This document shows, one piece after another, positions 37,821-46,786 of a stretch of 64,000 nucleotides of DNA; the first letter of the stretch is position 1; every line of letters starts with the position of its first letter. The position numbers and the translations under genes are program-made. The DNA lies in NCBI RefSeq assembly GCF_023283825.1, contig NZ_JAKILD010000005.1, forward strand, positions 1 through 64,000, read 5' to 3'. The notes under the pieces were generated by a model, which saw nothing but the letters and a program-made list of their open reading frames with translations, did no database searches and was not told where the DNA came from. The DNA comes from Shewanella olleyana. GTDB taxonomy: Bacteria; Pseudomonadota; Gammaproteobacteria; Enterobacterales; Shewanellaceae.

Positions 37821-38109
37821 GATGAATTTTTTCAATGTATTGAGTGGGTGTTTGGCGGTGAAAGCGCTGGAAGCTTTTATTAAAACTGCGCACACTTGCA
37901 TAACCTAGCAAATTCGAAATCTCTGCAACTGGCTTACCTTCAATCATATATTTAATCGCTAGATTACCTAAAATGTAGCGCATTAATTCAGTGAAACTAA
38001 GGCCATTACGCTGCAATCGTCTTTGTAATTGCTGCTTTGAAAATCCACATAATTCTGCCAACGAATCTAAAGTGGGTAAACCATAAAAACGAATGTGAGG
38101 CTTATACAC
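37804..38109 (-). CDS. Stand-alone AraC-type DNA-binding domain protein
   Basis: The 101-residue frame is essentially one AraC/XylS DNA-binding domain: LDSLAELCGFSKQQLQRRLQ as first helix-turn-helix, IAKYMIEGKPVAEISNLLGY-like linker, and ASVRSFNKSFQRFHRQTPTQYIE as the second. No sensor domain precedes it. The sequence just upstream of the ATG (25 bp to the next gene) has no room for one, so it is either a remnant of a larger regulator or a small regulator by itself. Confidence 0.65.
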   Translation of the reverse strand: MYKPHIRFYGLPTLDSLAELCGFSKQQLQRRLQRNGLSFTELMRYILGNLAIKYMIEGKPVAEISNLLGYASVRSFNKSFQRFHRQTPTQYIEKIHQKSPQ

Positions 38110-38134
38110 TGAATTTTATAAGTTGTCTGATTAA

Positions 38135-38422
38135 TTATTTACCTTCAGTTTTAGGTAAGTCGATAACTTTCTGACGATATTCAAGCAGCCCAAATACACC
38201 AGTGAAATAGACTTTAATGAAATCCACAAACTTAAGCTTCAGTAGCGTGCTGAACATGGTATGGAAAATCAGCAATTGGAAAAAGTGCATAAAAGCAGTA
38301 ATCAGCAACAGAATGTTGAGAATAATGCTCACTTGCCCCTCAAATGGCATGAACAGGTTATAAAACATCACGAACCAAGTAAGCAGAGTAAAGCTTTTAC
38401 CTGCCAGAATAAAAAATTTCAT
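38135..38422 (-). CDS. YhhL-like DUF1145 membrane protein
   Basis: The 95-residue protein has three hydrophobic segments (SFTLLTWFVMFYNLF, VSIILNILLLITAFMHFFQLLIFHTMF, and a weaker one near FTGVFGLLEY) and the DUF1145 pattern of E. coli YhhL. It lies 9 bp after rsmD, as yhhL does in E. coli. Function unknown. Confidence 0.8.
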   Translation of the reverse strand: MKFFILAGKSFTLLTWFVMFYNLFMPFEGQVSIILNILLLITAFMHFFQLLIFHTMFSTLLKLKFVDFIKVYFTGVFGLLEYRQKVIDLPKTEGK

Positions 38423-38431
38423 CGTTAACCT

Positions 38432-39013
38432 TTAATCGATTTGATATTGGAATAAACGGTAGGTGACTTGCCCCGCCGATTTTTGTTTAAGTTCAACCCA
38501 AGTGCTCGGGACTTCGAGATGAGCTAGGTCGGATTCCGTTTCGACATAAATTTGTGCATTTTCGTTCAACCATTGTTTTTCATTCAGCAATGCAATGGTT
38601 TTATTGGCGAGATCTTTTCGAAAAGGAGGGTCGACGAATACGATATCAAACCCTTTATCTTTATTGCCATTTCCTAGCAGCGCTAAACTATCACCATTAA
38701 CAACATCGGCAGTTTCGCATTTTAATGTCTGTAAATTTTGTTGTAACTGTTTAGCTGCACTGGCTTGCAGTTCAAAAATACGAGCGTAAGTTGCATAGCG
38801 AGATAATGCTTCTAGGCTGAGGGCGCCACTTCCTGCAAAGCAATCCAATACTCTTGCACCACTGATATCGCCTGCTAACCAATTGAATAAGGTTTCACGT
38901 ACACGATCTGTGGTTGGACGAAGACCTTCAAGATCATGAATAGGAAGTTTTCGTGAACGCCATTGTCCTGAAATTATCCTGACTTGGCCGCTGGCGGACT
39001 TATTTTTGGACAT
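38432..39013 (-). CDS. rsmD: RsmD, 16S rRNA (guanine-966 N2)-methyltransferase
   Basis: The ATG at 39013 is preceded by GAGGG and yields 193 residues starting MSKNKSASGQVRIISGQWRSRKLPI, aligning with E. coli RsmD; the 16 residues upstream in the frame are unlikely to be translated. Motifs seen are LDCFAGSGALSLEALSRYA (S-adenosylmethionine binding) and DIVFVDPPF (catalytic motif IV). It methylates G966 of 16S rRNA. It is divergent from ftsY, as in E. coli. Confidence 0.95.
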   Translation of the reverse strand: MSKNKSASGQVRIISGQWRSRKLPIHDLEGLRPTTDRVRETLFNWLAGDISGARVLDCFAGSGALSLEALSRYATYARIFELQASAAKQLQQNLQTLKCETADVVNGDSLALLGNGNKDKGFDIVFVDPPFRKDLANKTIALLNEKQWLNENAQIYVETESDLAHLEVPSTWVELKQKSAGQVTYRLFQYQID

Positions 39014-39191
39014 TTTGCCCTCGTGATTTTGCCTGAACAAAGAAAGTGGTAGACTATGCAACCAATTAGAATACTCGATATTTTATACCAAACTGATGCG
39101 TAAAGGTGAGCAATCCTTGTGACATTATAGGTAATAGGTTATCGAGAATATTTTTCCGAATTTTTTAGCTCAATAAGCACTGGTAGTAGAC

Positions 39192-40988
39192 ATGGCAAAG
39201 AAAGGTTTTTTTTCGTGGTTTCGTAAAGACAAAACCAAAGAACAAGAGAACGTTACAACCGAGAACGCACAAGAGCAAATCGATACTACAAGTGTAGAAC
39301 AAACCTCTGAGCAAGCGACTGTTGAGCAACAAGTTGCCGACCATTCTTCTCAAGAACAAGCCTTAGCAGAAAAAGCCGCAGCTGATAAAGCTGAAGCAGA
39401 TCGCTTAGAGTCAGAGCGCTTGGATGCTGAAAGACTTGAAACCGAACGTCTTGCTGCAGAACAAAAAGCAGCAGAAGAACATGCTGAAGCAGAGCGTTTA
39501 GCTGAGCAACAGCGTGTTGAAGAGCAAAGCCGTCTTGAAAAAGAAAGAATTGAAGCAGAAAGACTAGAAATAGAAAGACTAGAAATAGAAAGGCTCGAAG
39601 CAGAAAAGCTTGAAGCGGAAAGACTGGAAGCTGAGAGACTGGAAGCTGAGAGACTGGAAGCTGAGAGACTGGAAGCTGAGAGACTGGAAGCTGAGCGCGT
39701 CGAGTTAGCCCGTTTAGAAGCAGAGCGCATCGAGATTGAGCGTCTAGAAGCTGAACGCTTAGCGGCAGAAAAAGCGGAAGCGCAAAGAATAGAGGCTGAA
39801 CGTCTTGCTGCCGAGCAAAAAGCCATTGAGCAAGCAGCTCAAGAAAAAGCAGCTCAAGAAAAAATTGAAGCAGATAGATTAGCTGAGCAACAACGTGTTG
39901 CTGAACAAACTCGCTTGGCAGAAGAGCAGTTAGCACAAGAAGAAGCTGATCGTATTGAAACTGATCGTATTGAGGCTGAACGTTTAGAAGCACAGCGCCT
40001 TGAAGATGAAGCAGCTCAAACTGAAGAAACAGAACCAGAGCCTCAAGCTAAACCCGTAAAAGAAGGTCTTTTTGCCCGTCTTAAACGTGGCCTTAAGCGC
40101 ACCAGTGAAAACATTGGTAGTGGCTTTATGGGGATTTTCAGCGGCAAGAAAATCGATGACGATTTATTTGAAGAGCTAGAAGAACAACTATTAATTGCAG
40201 ATGTTGGCGTTGAAACTACCACTCGTTTGATTGATAGTTTGACGGACAGTGCATCACGTAAGCAGCTTAAAGATGCTGAAGCATTATATGATTTGATGCG
40301 TGATGAAATGCAAACCATCCTAGACCCTGTTGCGATTCCTTTAGTGCCAGAAAATACCGATGGTCCATTCGTTATTTTAATGGTCGGTGTAAATGGTGTG
40401 GGTAAAACCACCACCATTGGTAAATTAGCAAAACAGTATCAAAAACAAGGCAAATCTGTCATGTTAGCTGCGGGTGATACCTTCCGTGCGGCAGCCGTTG
40501 AGCAATTACAAGTATGGGGACAGCGCAATGAAATCCCTGTGGTCGCACAGCATACTGGTGCAGATAGTGCCTCGGTACTATTTGATGCGCTGCAAGCGGC
40601 GAAAGCACGTAATGTTGATGTATTAATTGCTGATACAGCAGGGCGTTTGCAAAACAAAAGTCACTTGATGGAAGAGCTTAAGAAAGTGGTTCGCGTCATG
40701 AAGAAACTAGACCCGAATGCACCCCATGAAGTGATGCTAACTTTGGACGCAAGCACAGGCCAGAATGCCATTAGCCAAGCTCAACTTTTCCAAGAAGCAG
40801 TAGGCGTTACAGGTATCACGATTAGTAAGTTAGATGGCACGGCAAAAGGCGGGGTGATTTTCGCCATTGCAGATAAGTTTAATATCCCTATTCGCCACAT
40901 TGGTGTGGGTGAGCAGATTGATGACTTACGTACCTTTAATTCAAACGATTTTATCGAAGCATTATTTAGTCAGGATAAGGCAGAATAG
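39192..40988 (+). CDS. ftsY: FtsY, signal recognition particle receptor with a long charged repeat domain
   Basis: The 598-residue protein ends in the SRP-GTPase NG domain: P-loop [15 protein letters not shown] near residue 398, DTAGR near 480, [10 protein letters not shown] near 545. Before it lies a highly charged N-terminal domain of about 280 residues made of RLEAE-type repeats, predicted long helix, longer than in E. coli FtsY (497 residues). It docks SRP-ribosome complexes to the Sec translocon. It is the first gene of ftsY-ftsE-ftsX, with 6 bp to ftsE, a conserved gammaproteobacterial order. Confidence 0.96.
   Translation: MAKKGFFSWFRKDKTKEQENVTTENAQEQIDTTSVEQTSEQATVEQQVADHSSQEQALAEKAAADKAEADRLESERLDAERLETERLAAEQKAAEEHAEAERLAEQQRVEEQSRLEKERIEAERLEIERLEIERLEAEKLEAERLEAERLEAERLEAERLEAERLEAERVELARLEAERIEIERLEAERLAAEKAEAQRIEAERLAAEQKAIEQAAQEKAAQEKIEADRLAEQQRVAEQTRLAEEQLAQEEADRIETDRIEAERLEAQRLEDEAAQTEETEPEPQAKPVKEGLFARLKRGLKRTSENIGSGFMGIFSGKKIDDDLFEELEEQLLIADVGVETTTRLIDSLTDSASRKQLKDAEALYDLMRDEMQTILDPVAIPLVPENTDGPFVILMVGVNGVGKTTTIGKLAKQYQKQGKSVMLAAGDTFRAAAVEQLQVWGQRNEIPVVAQHTGADSASVLFDALQAAKARNVDVLIADTAGRLQNKSHLMEELKKVVRVMKKLDPNAPHEVMLTLDASTGQNAISQAQLFQEAVGVTGITISKLDGTAKGGVIFAIADKFNIPIRHIGVGEQIDDLRTFNSNDFIEALFSQDKAE
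39621..39695 (+). repeat. 15-bp tandem repeat inside ftsY, five perfect copies
   Basis: The unit AGACTGGAAGCTGAG encodes RLEAE and is present five times without a change. Perfect identity suggests recent expansion. More diverged copies of the same pentad surround it. Confidence 0.92.
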
Positions 40989-40994
40989 TCACAT

Positions 40995-41687
40995 ATGATC
41001 CATTTTGAGCAAGTCAGTAAGATATATCCGGGTGGCCAAAAAGCACTCTCAGAAGTTAATTTTCATCTCCAACAAGGTGAAATGGCCTTTTTAACCGGAC
41101 ATTCTGGCGCAGGTAAAAGTACCTTGCTCAAATTGATCACCGTGATTGAGCGCGCGAGTGCGGGTAAAGTCTCTATTAACGGCCATGATATTGCCAAACT
41201 CGGCAAAAAACATGTGCCGTACCTTCGCCGTAATATCGGCATGATTTTTCAAAACCATCACTTATTAATGGATAAGAGCGTATTCGATAATGTCGCGCTG
41301 CCATTGGTGATTGAAGGTTTTTCTCACGGTGAAATTCGTAAACGTGTTGCTGGCGCATTAGATATGGTTGGCCTTTATGGCAAAGAACGTCATTTACCCG
41401 TGATGCTATCGGGTGGTGAACAGCAACGTGTTGGCATCGCTCGCGCGATTGTGAATAAACCTCCTTTACTGCTTGCCGATGAACCAACAGGTAACTTAGA
41501 CCCTAAGTTATCGATGGATATCCTACGTTTATTTGAAACCTTTCATGATGCTGGTACCAGTGTGCTTATCGCGACCCATGACTTGGGGTTAATTGCGCGA
41601 ATGAAATACCGCACGTTAACTTTACGCCAAGGCAAAATGCTTGGTGGTGATGAAATCTATTCAGCTGAAAGTCAGGGGCAGATTTAA
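40995..41687 (+). CDS. ftsE: FtsE, cell division ABC-type ATPase
   Basis: The 230-residue protein has Walker A ([12 protein letters not shown]), ABC signature ([14 protein letters not shown]), Walker B ([12 protein letters not shown]) and a switch His (IATHD). With FtsX it controls periplasmic peptidoglycan hydrolases during division. Its stop overlaps the ftsX start by one base. Confidence 0.97.
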   Translation: MIHFEQVSKIYPGGQKALSEVNFHLQQGEMAFLTGHSGAGKSTLLKLITVIERASAGKVSINGHDIAKLGKKHVPYLRRNIGMIFQNHHLLMDKSVFDNVALPLVIEGFSHGEIRKRVAGALDMVGLYGKERHLPVMLSGGEQQRVGIARAIVNKPPLLLADEPTGNLDPKLSMDILRLFETFHDAGTSVLIATHDLGLIARMKYRTLTLRQGKMLGGDEIYSAESQGQI

Positions 41688-42652
41688 TGACCAATAAAGT
41701 TAAAATTACTGCCAGCAAACTGCCTTTTACTGGACGCTTGGTGATGTTTTTTGTTCGCCACGTACAGCAAGCGATGGCGAGCATCGGTGAGCTGTGGCGT
41801 AACCCAGTGTCTTCAGTGATGACCATGGCCGTTCTTGGCGTCAGCTTGAGTTTGCCGGCTGCGCTGCAAGTACTGGTTAAAAATGCTGAGAATATTACCC
41901 AGTCTTGGGATAACGCAGCCGAGATTTCTTTATTCATTAATGAAGGCCGCAGTGAGCAATCAATACAAAGTTTGATTTCACGGATTAATGTTTACGCCGA
42001 AGTGGATGTGGTGCATTACATCAATCGGGATCAAGCCCTAGAAGAATTCCAACGTCTTTCAGGTTTTGGTGAAGCACTATCTTATTTAGACAGCAACCCT
42101 TTACCAGCAGTGGTTGTAGTAACGCCTTTAGAGCGTCATTCAAGCCCAGAAGGTGCGAGACAATTACTTGAAAAGCTTGAGCGTGAACCAGAAGTGAGTT
42201 TTGGTCGTTTAGATATTGAATGGCTAGAACGGCTGCAAGCCATGGTGAGACTCATTGAGCGCACGGTACTGGCGATTGCTGCGTTATTAGTATTAGCTGT
42301 GGTACTAGTCATTGGTAATACGATTCGATTAGCGATTATGAATCGCCGCACCGAAATCGAAGTCATGAAATTAGTCGGTGCAACTGAAGCCTTTATTCAA
42401 AGGCCCTTCCTTTACACAGGCATATGGTATGGGGTGATTGGCGGCGTGCTCGCTTGGATCATCATTAACCTTCTTGTCTGGTATCTCGACTCAGCTCTAG
42501 CTGAACTGCTTGGTTTATATGGCAGCCAACTGCAAATTCAGGCATTAAGTTTTGCTGAGTTAGTTAAGTTGGTATTACTGGCGTCATTTTTAGGCTGGTT
42601 AGGCTCTTATTTGTCGGTGAGACAGCATCTACGCGCAATTGAACCTTCTTAA
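41687..42652 (+). CDS. ftsX: FtsX, cell division membrane protein
   Basis: The 321-residue protein has four membrane segments around a large periplasmic loop (residues about 70-185) and a C-terminal FtsX/MacB-type permease domain (VLVIGNTIRLAIMNRRTEIEVMKLVGAT). It forms the membrane part of FtsEX. Confidence 0.96.
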   Translation: MTNKVKITASKLPFTGRLVMFFVRHVQQAMASIGELWRNPVSSVMTMAVLGVSLSLPAALQVLVKNAENITQSWDNAAEISLFINEGRSEQSIQSLISRINVYAEVDVVHYINRDQALEEFQRLSGFGEALSYLDSNPLPAVVVVTPLERHSSPEGARQLLEKLEREPEVSFGRLDIEWLERLQAMVRLIERTVLAIAALLVLAVVLVIGNTIRLAIMNRRTEIEVMKLVGATEAFIQRPFLYTGIWYGVIGGVLAWIIINLLVWYLDSALAELLGLYGSQLQIQALSFAELVKLVLLASFLGWLGSYLSVRQHLRAIEPS

Positions 42653-42796
42653 TATTACTGTCGTACTGTGTCTGTAGAATACGTTGGTAAGATTATTTTG
42701 GGCTAAAAATGAACATTTGTTCACTTGCAATTGCTTTGGATTCAGCAGAATATAATTCAGCGCGCATTTTGTGTGCATCCTTGTGTTGAACCACTG

Positions 42797-42825
42797 TTGA
42801 CATATGTTGTCCGATAATAGATAGT
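42797..42825 (+). promoter_or_regulatory. Possible sigma-70 promoter of rpoH
   Basis: TTGACA at 42797-42802 and GATAGT at 42820-42825 are 17 bp apart. The -10 is only four of six. It lies about 70 bp upstream of the rpoH start, leaving the palindrome at 42834 in the mRNA leader. Confidence 0.4.
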
Positions 42826-42833
42826 TCACCACT

Positions 42834-42855
42834 TAACTTAAAATATTTTAAGTTA
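42834..42855. repeat. 22-bp perfect palindrome in the rpoH leader
   Basis: TAACTTAAAAT is followed by its exact complement ATTTTAAGTTA. It lies 37 bp upstream of the rpoH ATG, downstream of the proposed promoter. It may be an operator or an A+U-rich hairpin in the mRNA leader. Confidence 0.7.
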
Positions 42856-42892
42856 GATAAGTGTTAAAAACGCAGTAATAGTAGGAGCTTTA

Positions 42893-43756
42893 ATGGCCTT
42901 TCAATCGCAATCTATGTCACTCACTGTCCCTAGGGGAAGTAGCAGCTTAGAAGCTTATATGCAATCAGTCACAGGCATCGAGATGCTTGGGGCGGAAGAA
43001 GAGCATGAGCTCGCCAAGCGCTTGCAAGAAACCGGCGATCTACAAGCTGCAAAGAAATTGATTATGTCTCATTTGCGCTTTGTTGTGCATGTGGCTAAAG
43101 GTTATTCTGGATACGGTTTGCCACAAGCTGACCTTATTCAAGAAGGTAACATCGGTTTGATGAAGGCGGTAAAACGTTTTGATCCTGGTGTTGGCGTTCG
43201 CTTAGTGTCTTTTGCTGTGCATTGGATTAAAGCTGAAATTCATGAATACGTGCTTAAAAACTGGCGTATTGTGAAAGTCGCAACCACTAAAGCGCAACGT
43301 AAACTATTCTTCAATATTCGTAAAACTAAAAAGCGTTTAGGCTGGTTTAGCGATGAAGAAGTCGGCATGGTAGCAGAGAATCTAGGGGTGTCTAAAAAAG
43401 ACGTCACCGAAATGGAGTCGCGTATGGCGGCGCAAGATCCTGCATTTGATTTAGCCAGCGACAATAACGATGACAGCAGTGTTGATTTTGCACCTGTTCA
43501 TTATTTAGAAGATCATTCTTCAGATGTAGCGGTTGAAGTTGAGAACGAAAATTGGGAATCTGATTCTCAAGCACGTTTATTTTCAGCAATCAAAACATTA
43601 GACGAGCGTAGTCAGCATATTTTACGTGCGCGTTGGTTAGATGATGATAAAACCACATTGCAAGAATTAGCATCGACTTACCAAGTGTCTGCAGAACGTA
43701 TTAGACAACTTGAAAAGAACGCAATGAACAAGCTTAAGTCTTGTATGGAAATCTAG
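42893..43756 (+). CDS. rpoH: RpoH, heat shock sigma factor (sigma 32)
   Basis: The 287-residue protein has sigma-70 family regions: 2.1/2.2 ([43 protein letters not shown]), the RpoH box ([21 protein letters not shown]) and region 4 ending in [25 protein letters not shown] precedes the ATG. It directs transcription of chaperone and protease genes after heat shock. It follows ftsX by 240 bp, as in E. coli. Confidence 0.97.
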   Translation: MAFQSQSMSLTVPRGSSSLEAYMQSVTGIEMLGAEEEHELAKRLQETGDLQAAKKLIMSHLRFVVHVAKGYSGYGLPQADLIQEGNIGLMKAVKRFDPGVGVRLVSFAVHWIKAEIHEYVLKNWRIVKVATTKAQRKLFFNIRKTKKRLGWFSDEEVGMVAENLGVSKKDVTEMESRMAAQDPAFDLASDNNDDSSVDFAPVHYLEDHSSDVAVEVENENWESDSQARLFSAIKTLDERSQHILRARWLDDDKTTLQELASTYQVSAERIRQLEKNAMNKLKSCMEI

Positions 43757-43788
43757 TTTCCAGCGTTTCAACCTGAAACGAAACCATT

Positions 43789-43813
43789 AAAACCTGCTAC
43801 GGCAGGTTTTTTT
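43789..43813. terminator. Terminator after rpoH
   Basis: AAAACCTGC and GCAGGTTTT form a 9-bp stem with a four-base loop, followed by a T-run. It may also serve menE from the other side. Confidence 0.87.
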
Positions 43814-43871
43814 ATGACTGAAATTTGAGCCTTATGGCTTATGGCTTCTGGCTGATAGTTTTAGTTTGGAT

Positions 43872-45596
43872 TTATGATTTAGTTATCCGCTGCTTAACTG
43901 CAGCAATAATGGCTTTGCGGGGGATTTTTAGGCCAGTGGTTTCTACGTCATTAGGCCAAGTGTAGTAATGGCGCGGGCGTTTAAAGCGAGCAATTTTTGT
44001 CAGCACTAATTCTTCTATTGAATTAATGTCAGCTGCAGTGAATGTCGTAAGCCTATTTTCTGAGGTTTGAGCCTCTGTAGTTTTAGTCTCTGGCTCTCTA
44101 ACGTCTAATTCACTAGTAGACGGGCCGTTTAACTGCGCATTGGCTTTAAGTTGGATAATCGCTGCTGGCAATAAGCTGAATTTGAGATCTTCTTGTGCAA
44201 ACACAATGGCATTTTGGACCGAGGGATGGGCCTTGATTGCTGCTTCGATTTCTTCAGGATGGATATTCTCGCCGCCACAAATAAACATATTATCAGTACG
44301 GCCAAGCAAGAGAAGATTACCATCGGCGTCGAACTCGCCTAAATCTTGGGTGTTGAACCAGCCTTGTTCATCTATAGCTTTTGATAGTGGTATTTGCTCT
44401 TGTGGCTGCTTGTCAGCTTGTTCTGAGTGCTCGACTTGCTGCTGCAACTGCTGAGTATTACCTTGTGTTAAATATCCTAAAAATAAACACTCACCTTTAA
44501 CCCAAATTGCACCATCACGGATAGTTAGCTGCCTATTGTTGAGCGGCTTACCTAAATGCCCTTGTGGGTTAATCAATGCAGTGGTGATTTGCGAACTCAT
44601 CTCAGACATACCGTAACTGCAATAAGCATTAATATGCCTATCAGCGAGTGCTGAGACTAAATGAGGCTCAATAGCGCCGCCACCTAACAAGAGTGCTTTT
44701 ACCTTATCTAATGCCTGTGGTTGTTGGGCTAAAATCTCAGTTAACTGTGCAGCGACTAACGACACATGGCTAATATCTGCATCGGTGATCTGTTGCCATA
44801 AAGCATGCTTGCTACTTAATACCAGTGCCGCGCCCGCCAACGCACAGCGGTTAATAATGGCTAAGCCGCCGATATGAAACAGCGGCAAGGATAATAGCCA
44901 ACTGTCATTTAGTGTTAATGGAATATTTTCGGCAGAACCCGATGCACTAGCAATATGATTTGCTAAGCAATGCACTACGCCTTTAGGCTTGCCACTTGAA
45001 CCTGAAGTGAGAATGATATTAAGCGGTTTATCCGCATCTACAGTTGGCTTGCTAAGTGTATTTTTTTTGCTAAACGGCTTGTCAGTTAGCTCAAGTTTAA
45101 GCTGTGAAGTAGCCGCGAATTCAGGCTCAGCTGTCTTGTCTGTTGAATTATCTCTAATAAGTTCAGTATTAGTGACGTCAACATTAATGGTTTCAGACCA
45201 AAAGTAGCCGATTTCAAATCGCTGACACAACTCAGCGACTTGCGATGCAGGAAAGCGAGGAGATATGGGTAAAAAGATAGCGCCGATATCAACACATGCC
45301 CAATATAGGCAAATCATTTCAAGGTTATTGCTGCTGATACAAGCGATACGGCTATTTCGGCTAACCTTCTGGACTTTTAGCGACTCAACGAGGTTTGAAA
45401 CGATATGGCTCAGCTGCAAGTAACTGATAGTGTGATGACTTACTGATTGATTTTTAACAGCTTCATTGTTAGCAGTTTCATTGTTGACTGTTTCATTGAC
45501 ATTCTGCCAAGCATAATGATGGCTAGTCGTTGGTAACTGAATAGCCGTTGCTTCAGGTGAGTTTAAAGCCGTTTGGTGCAGCGGAGAAATCATCAC
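43872..45596 (-). CDS. menE: MenE, O-succinylbenzoate-CoA ligase with low-complexity insertions
   Basis: The 574-residue AMP-forming ligase has the motif LTSGSSGKPKGVVHC, the YGMSEMSSQI segment and the LLLGRTDNMFICGGENIHPEEIE segment. It activates O-succinylbenzoate with CoA in menaquinone synthesis. It is more than 100 residues longer than the E. coli enzyme (451) because of three inserts: an NET/NNE-rich repeat near residues 35-52, a Q-rich stretch around residue 390 and a Thr/Glu-rich stretch near residue 520. The core is intact. Last gene of the menD-menH-menC-menE operon. Confidence 0.92.
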   Translation of the reverse strand: MMISPLHQTALNSPEATAIQLPTTSHHYAWQNVNETVNNETANNEAVKNQSVSHHTISYLQLSHIVSNLVESLKVQKVSRNSRIACISSNNLEMICLYWACVDIGAIFLPISPRFPASQVAELCQRFEIGYFWSETINVDVTNTELIRDNSTDKTAEPEFAATSQLKLELTDKPFSKKNTLSKPTVDADKPLNIILTSGSSGKPKGVVHCLANHIASASGSAENIPLTLNDSWLLSLPLFHIGGLAIINRCALAGAALVLSSKHALWQQITDADISHVSLVAAQLTEILAQQPQALDKVKALLLGGGAIEPHLVSALADRHINAYCSYGMSEMSSQITTALINPQGHLGKPLNNRQLTIRDGAIWVKGECLFLGYLTQGNTQQLQQQVEHSEQADKQPQEQIPLSKAIDEQGWFNTQDLGEFDADGNLLLLGRTDNMFICGGENIHPEEIEAAIKAHPSVQNAIVFAQEDLKFSLLPAAIIQLKANAQLNGPSTSELDVREPETKTTEAQTSENRLTTFTAADINSIEELVLTKIARFKRPRHYYTWPNDVETTGLKIPRKAIIAAVKQRITKS

Positions 45597-45626
45597 AACC
45601 CCTATTTAGCGGTAGCAAGCTTGTGT

Positions 45627-46733
45627 TTAAGAGTCACAAGTATAGCGACTCATTAACTGAGTGACCTGCGGATTTAATTGATTGCTCGGGTCTATTAACG
45701 GCTTTTCAAAGCTGGCTAAAGTATCCAGACCTGGGATCTCATCAGGGGTTAACAGCGCAGCTAACGTCGCTAAATCTTGAATACCTAAATTGGCCTCTAA
45801 ACTTGAACTTAATATGCAGCGAACGCCGTTCTCGGTAGCTGTTTCAATCAGCTGACTGAGTTTGTTGGTATGACCGATAATCATTGGCTTGAGTATTAAC
45901 GCTGCCAAGCCATCAAGCATAGTAAATTGGTAGTGGGCATCGTTTAGGGTTTCATCGAGTGCGAAAGGGATTTTCAGCGCTTGATAAACATGTAAATTTT
46001 GCTCGAGGGTGTTGCAAGGCTCTTCGATGTATTCAATGCTCGTCTTTGGCAGACATGCTAAAAACTCAATCGCTTGCTCAGCACTAAAACCTTGATTGGC
46101 ATCTAGGCGTAATTTGAGCTTTGGATTGATGGCTAATATTTGATGAATGAATCGAATTTCTTGTTCAATTTCAGCCTGAGCAACTTTAACTTTTATCGCA
46201 TAAGTTCGCAGTGGTAGTGCATTGATGCGTGCTGTTAAGGCTTCATCGGTCATTTCAGCTTGGTAGTAGAATAAACCAATTTTGCGATGATCCACATGAG
46301 CATATTGGAACGCAGGATTGAACTTAAGTGCTAATAAGCTGAGTCCAAATGCTGCGGAGGGTAGGTCTATTTTCTCAGCTAAAGTGGTTAACTCAGTTAA
46401 CGGTTTGCTGATTAACTGAGGTAAATCAAGTTCAAGGGAAGTGATAACCTGTTCAAGGGTTTCTTTGCTAAAGCCTGTCAGGATTTTACCTTCAACATCT
46501 TGGCCTGACAGTGGACTGATTTCTACGCGCTCACTTCTGCCGTCGTCTAATTTGGCACTAACGATGAGACCAAAGCGTTGATCTATTCGCTGAGTTGCCA
46601 CAGGCAAGGTTGGTGACAATGGGATTTGGTAACGGTGCAGTGTAAGCTCACTGATGACGGCAGGTTTAGCCTGTTCAGAACTTGAGTGCTGATATGATTC
46701 AAGTTCGTCAGAAGAGTGGTCATCAGTGTGCAT
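45627..46733 (-). CDS. menC: MenC, O-succinylbenzoate synthase
   Basis: This 368-residue enolase-superfamily enzyme shows the metal- and substrate-binding residues in order: the KVKVA Lys pair, LRLDANQG, EYIEEPC, ALDETL and LILKPMIIG. It dehydrates SHCHC to O-succinylbenzoate. It follows menH by 53 bp. Confidence 0.93.
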   Translation of the reverse strand: MHTDDHSSDELESYQHSSSEQAKPAVISELTLHRYQIPLSPTLPVATQRIDQRFGLIVSAKLDDGRSERVEISPLSGQDVEGKILTGFSKETLEQVITSLELDLPQLISKPLTELTTLAEKIDLPSAAFGLSLLALKFNPAFQYAHVDHRKIGLFYYQAEMTDEALTARINALPLRTYAIKVKVAQAEIEQEIRFIHQILAINPKLKLRLDANQGFSAEQAIEFLACLPKTSIEYIEEPCNTLEQNLHVYQALKIPFALDETLNDAHYQFTMLDGLAALILKPMIIGHTNKLSQLIETATENGVRCILSSSLEANLGIQDLATLAALLTPDEIPGLDTLASFEKPLIDPSNQLNPQVTQLMSRYTCDS

Positions 46734-46786
46734 GAAGCGTTCGTCCTTTTATATCGAGTACCGACTGCTTAACGCTTGGCTAGCAG

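Noticed and set aside
39286-39993. Long minus-strand frames (235 and 158 codons) opposite the ftsY repeat domain
   Set aside because: They arise because the repeated RLEAE codons contain no stop in the antisense frames. Their products are extremely biased (Leu/Gln or Ser/Ala only), with no family match, and ftsY is certain.
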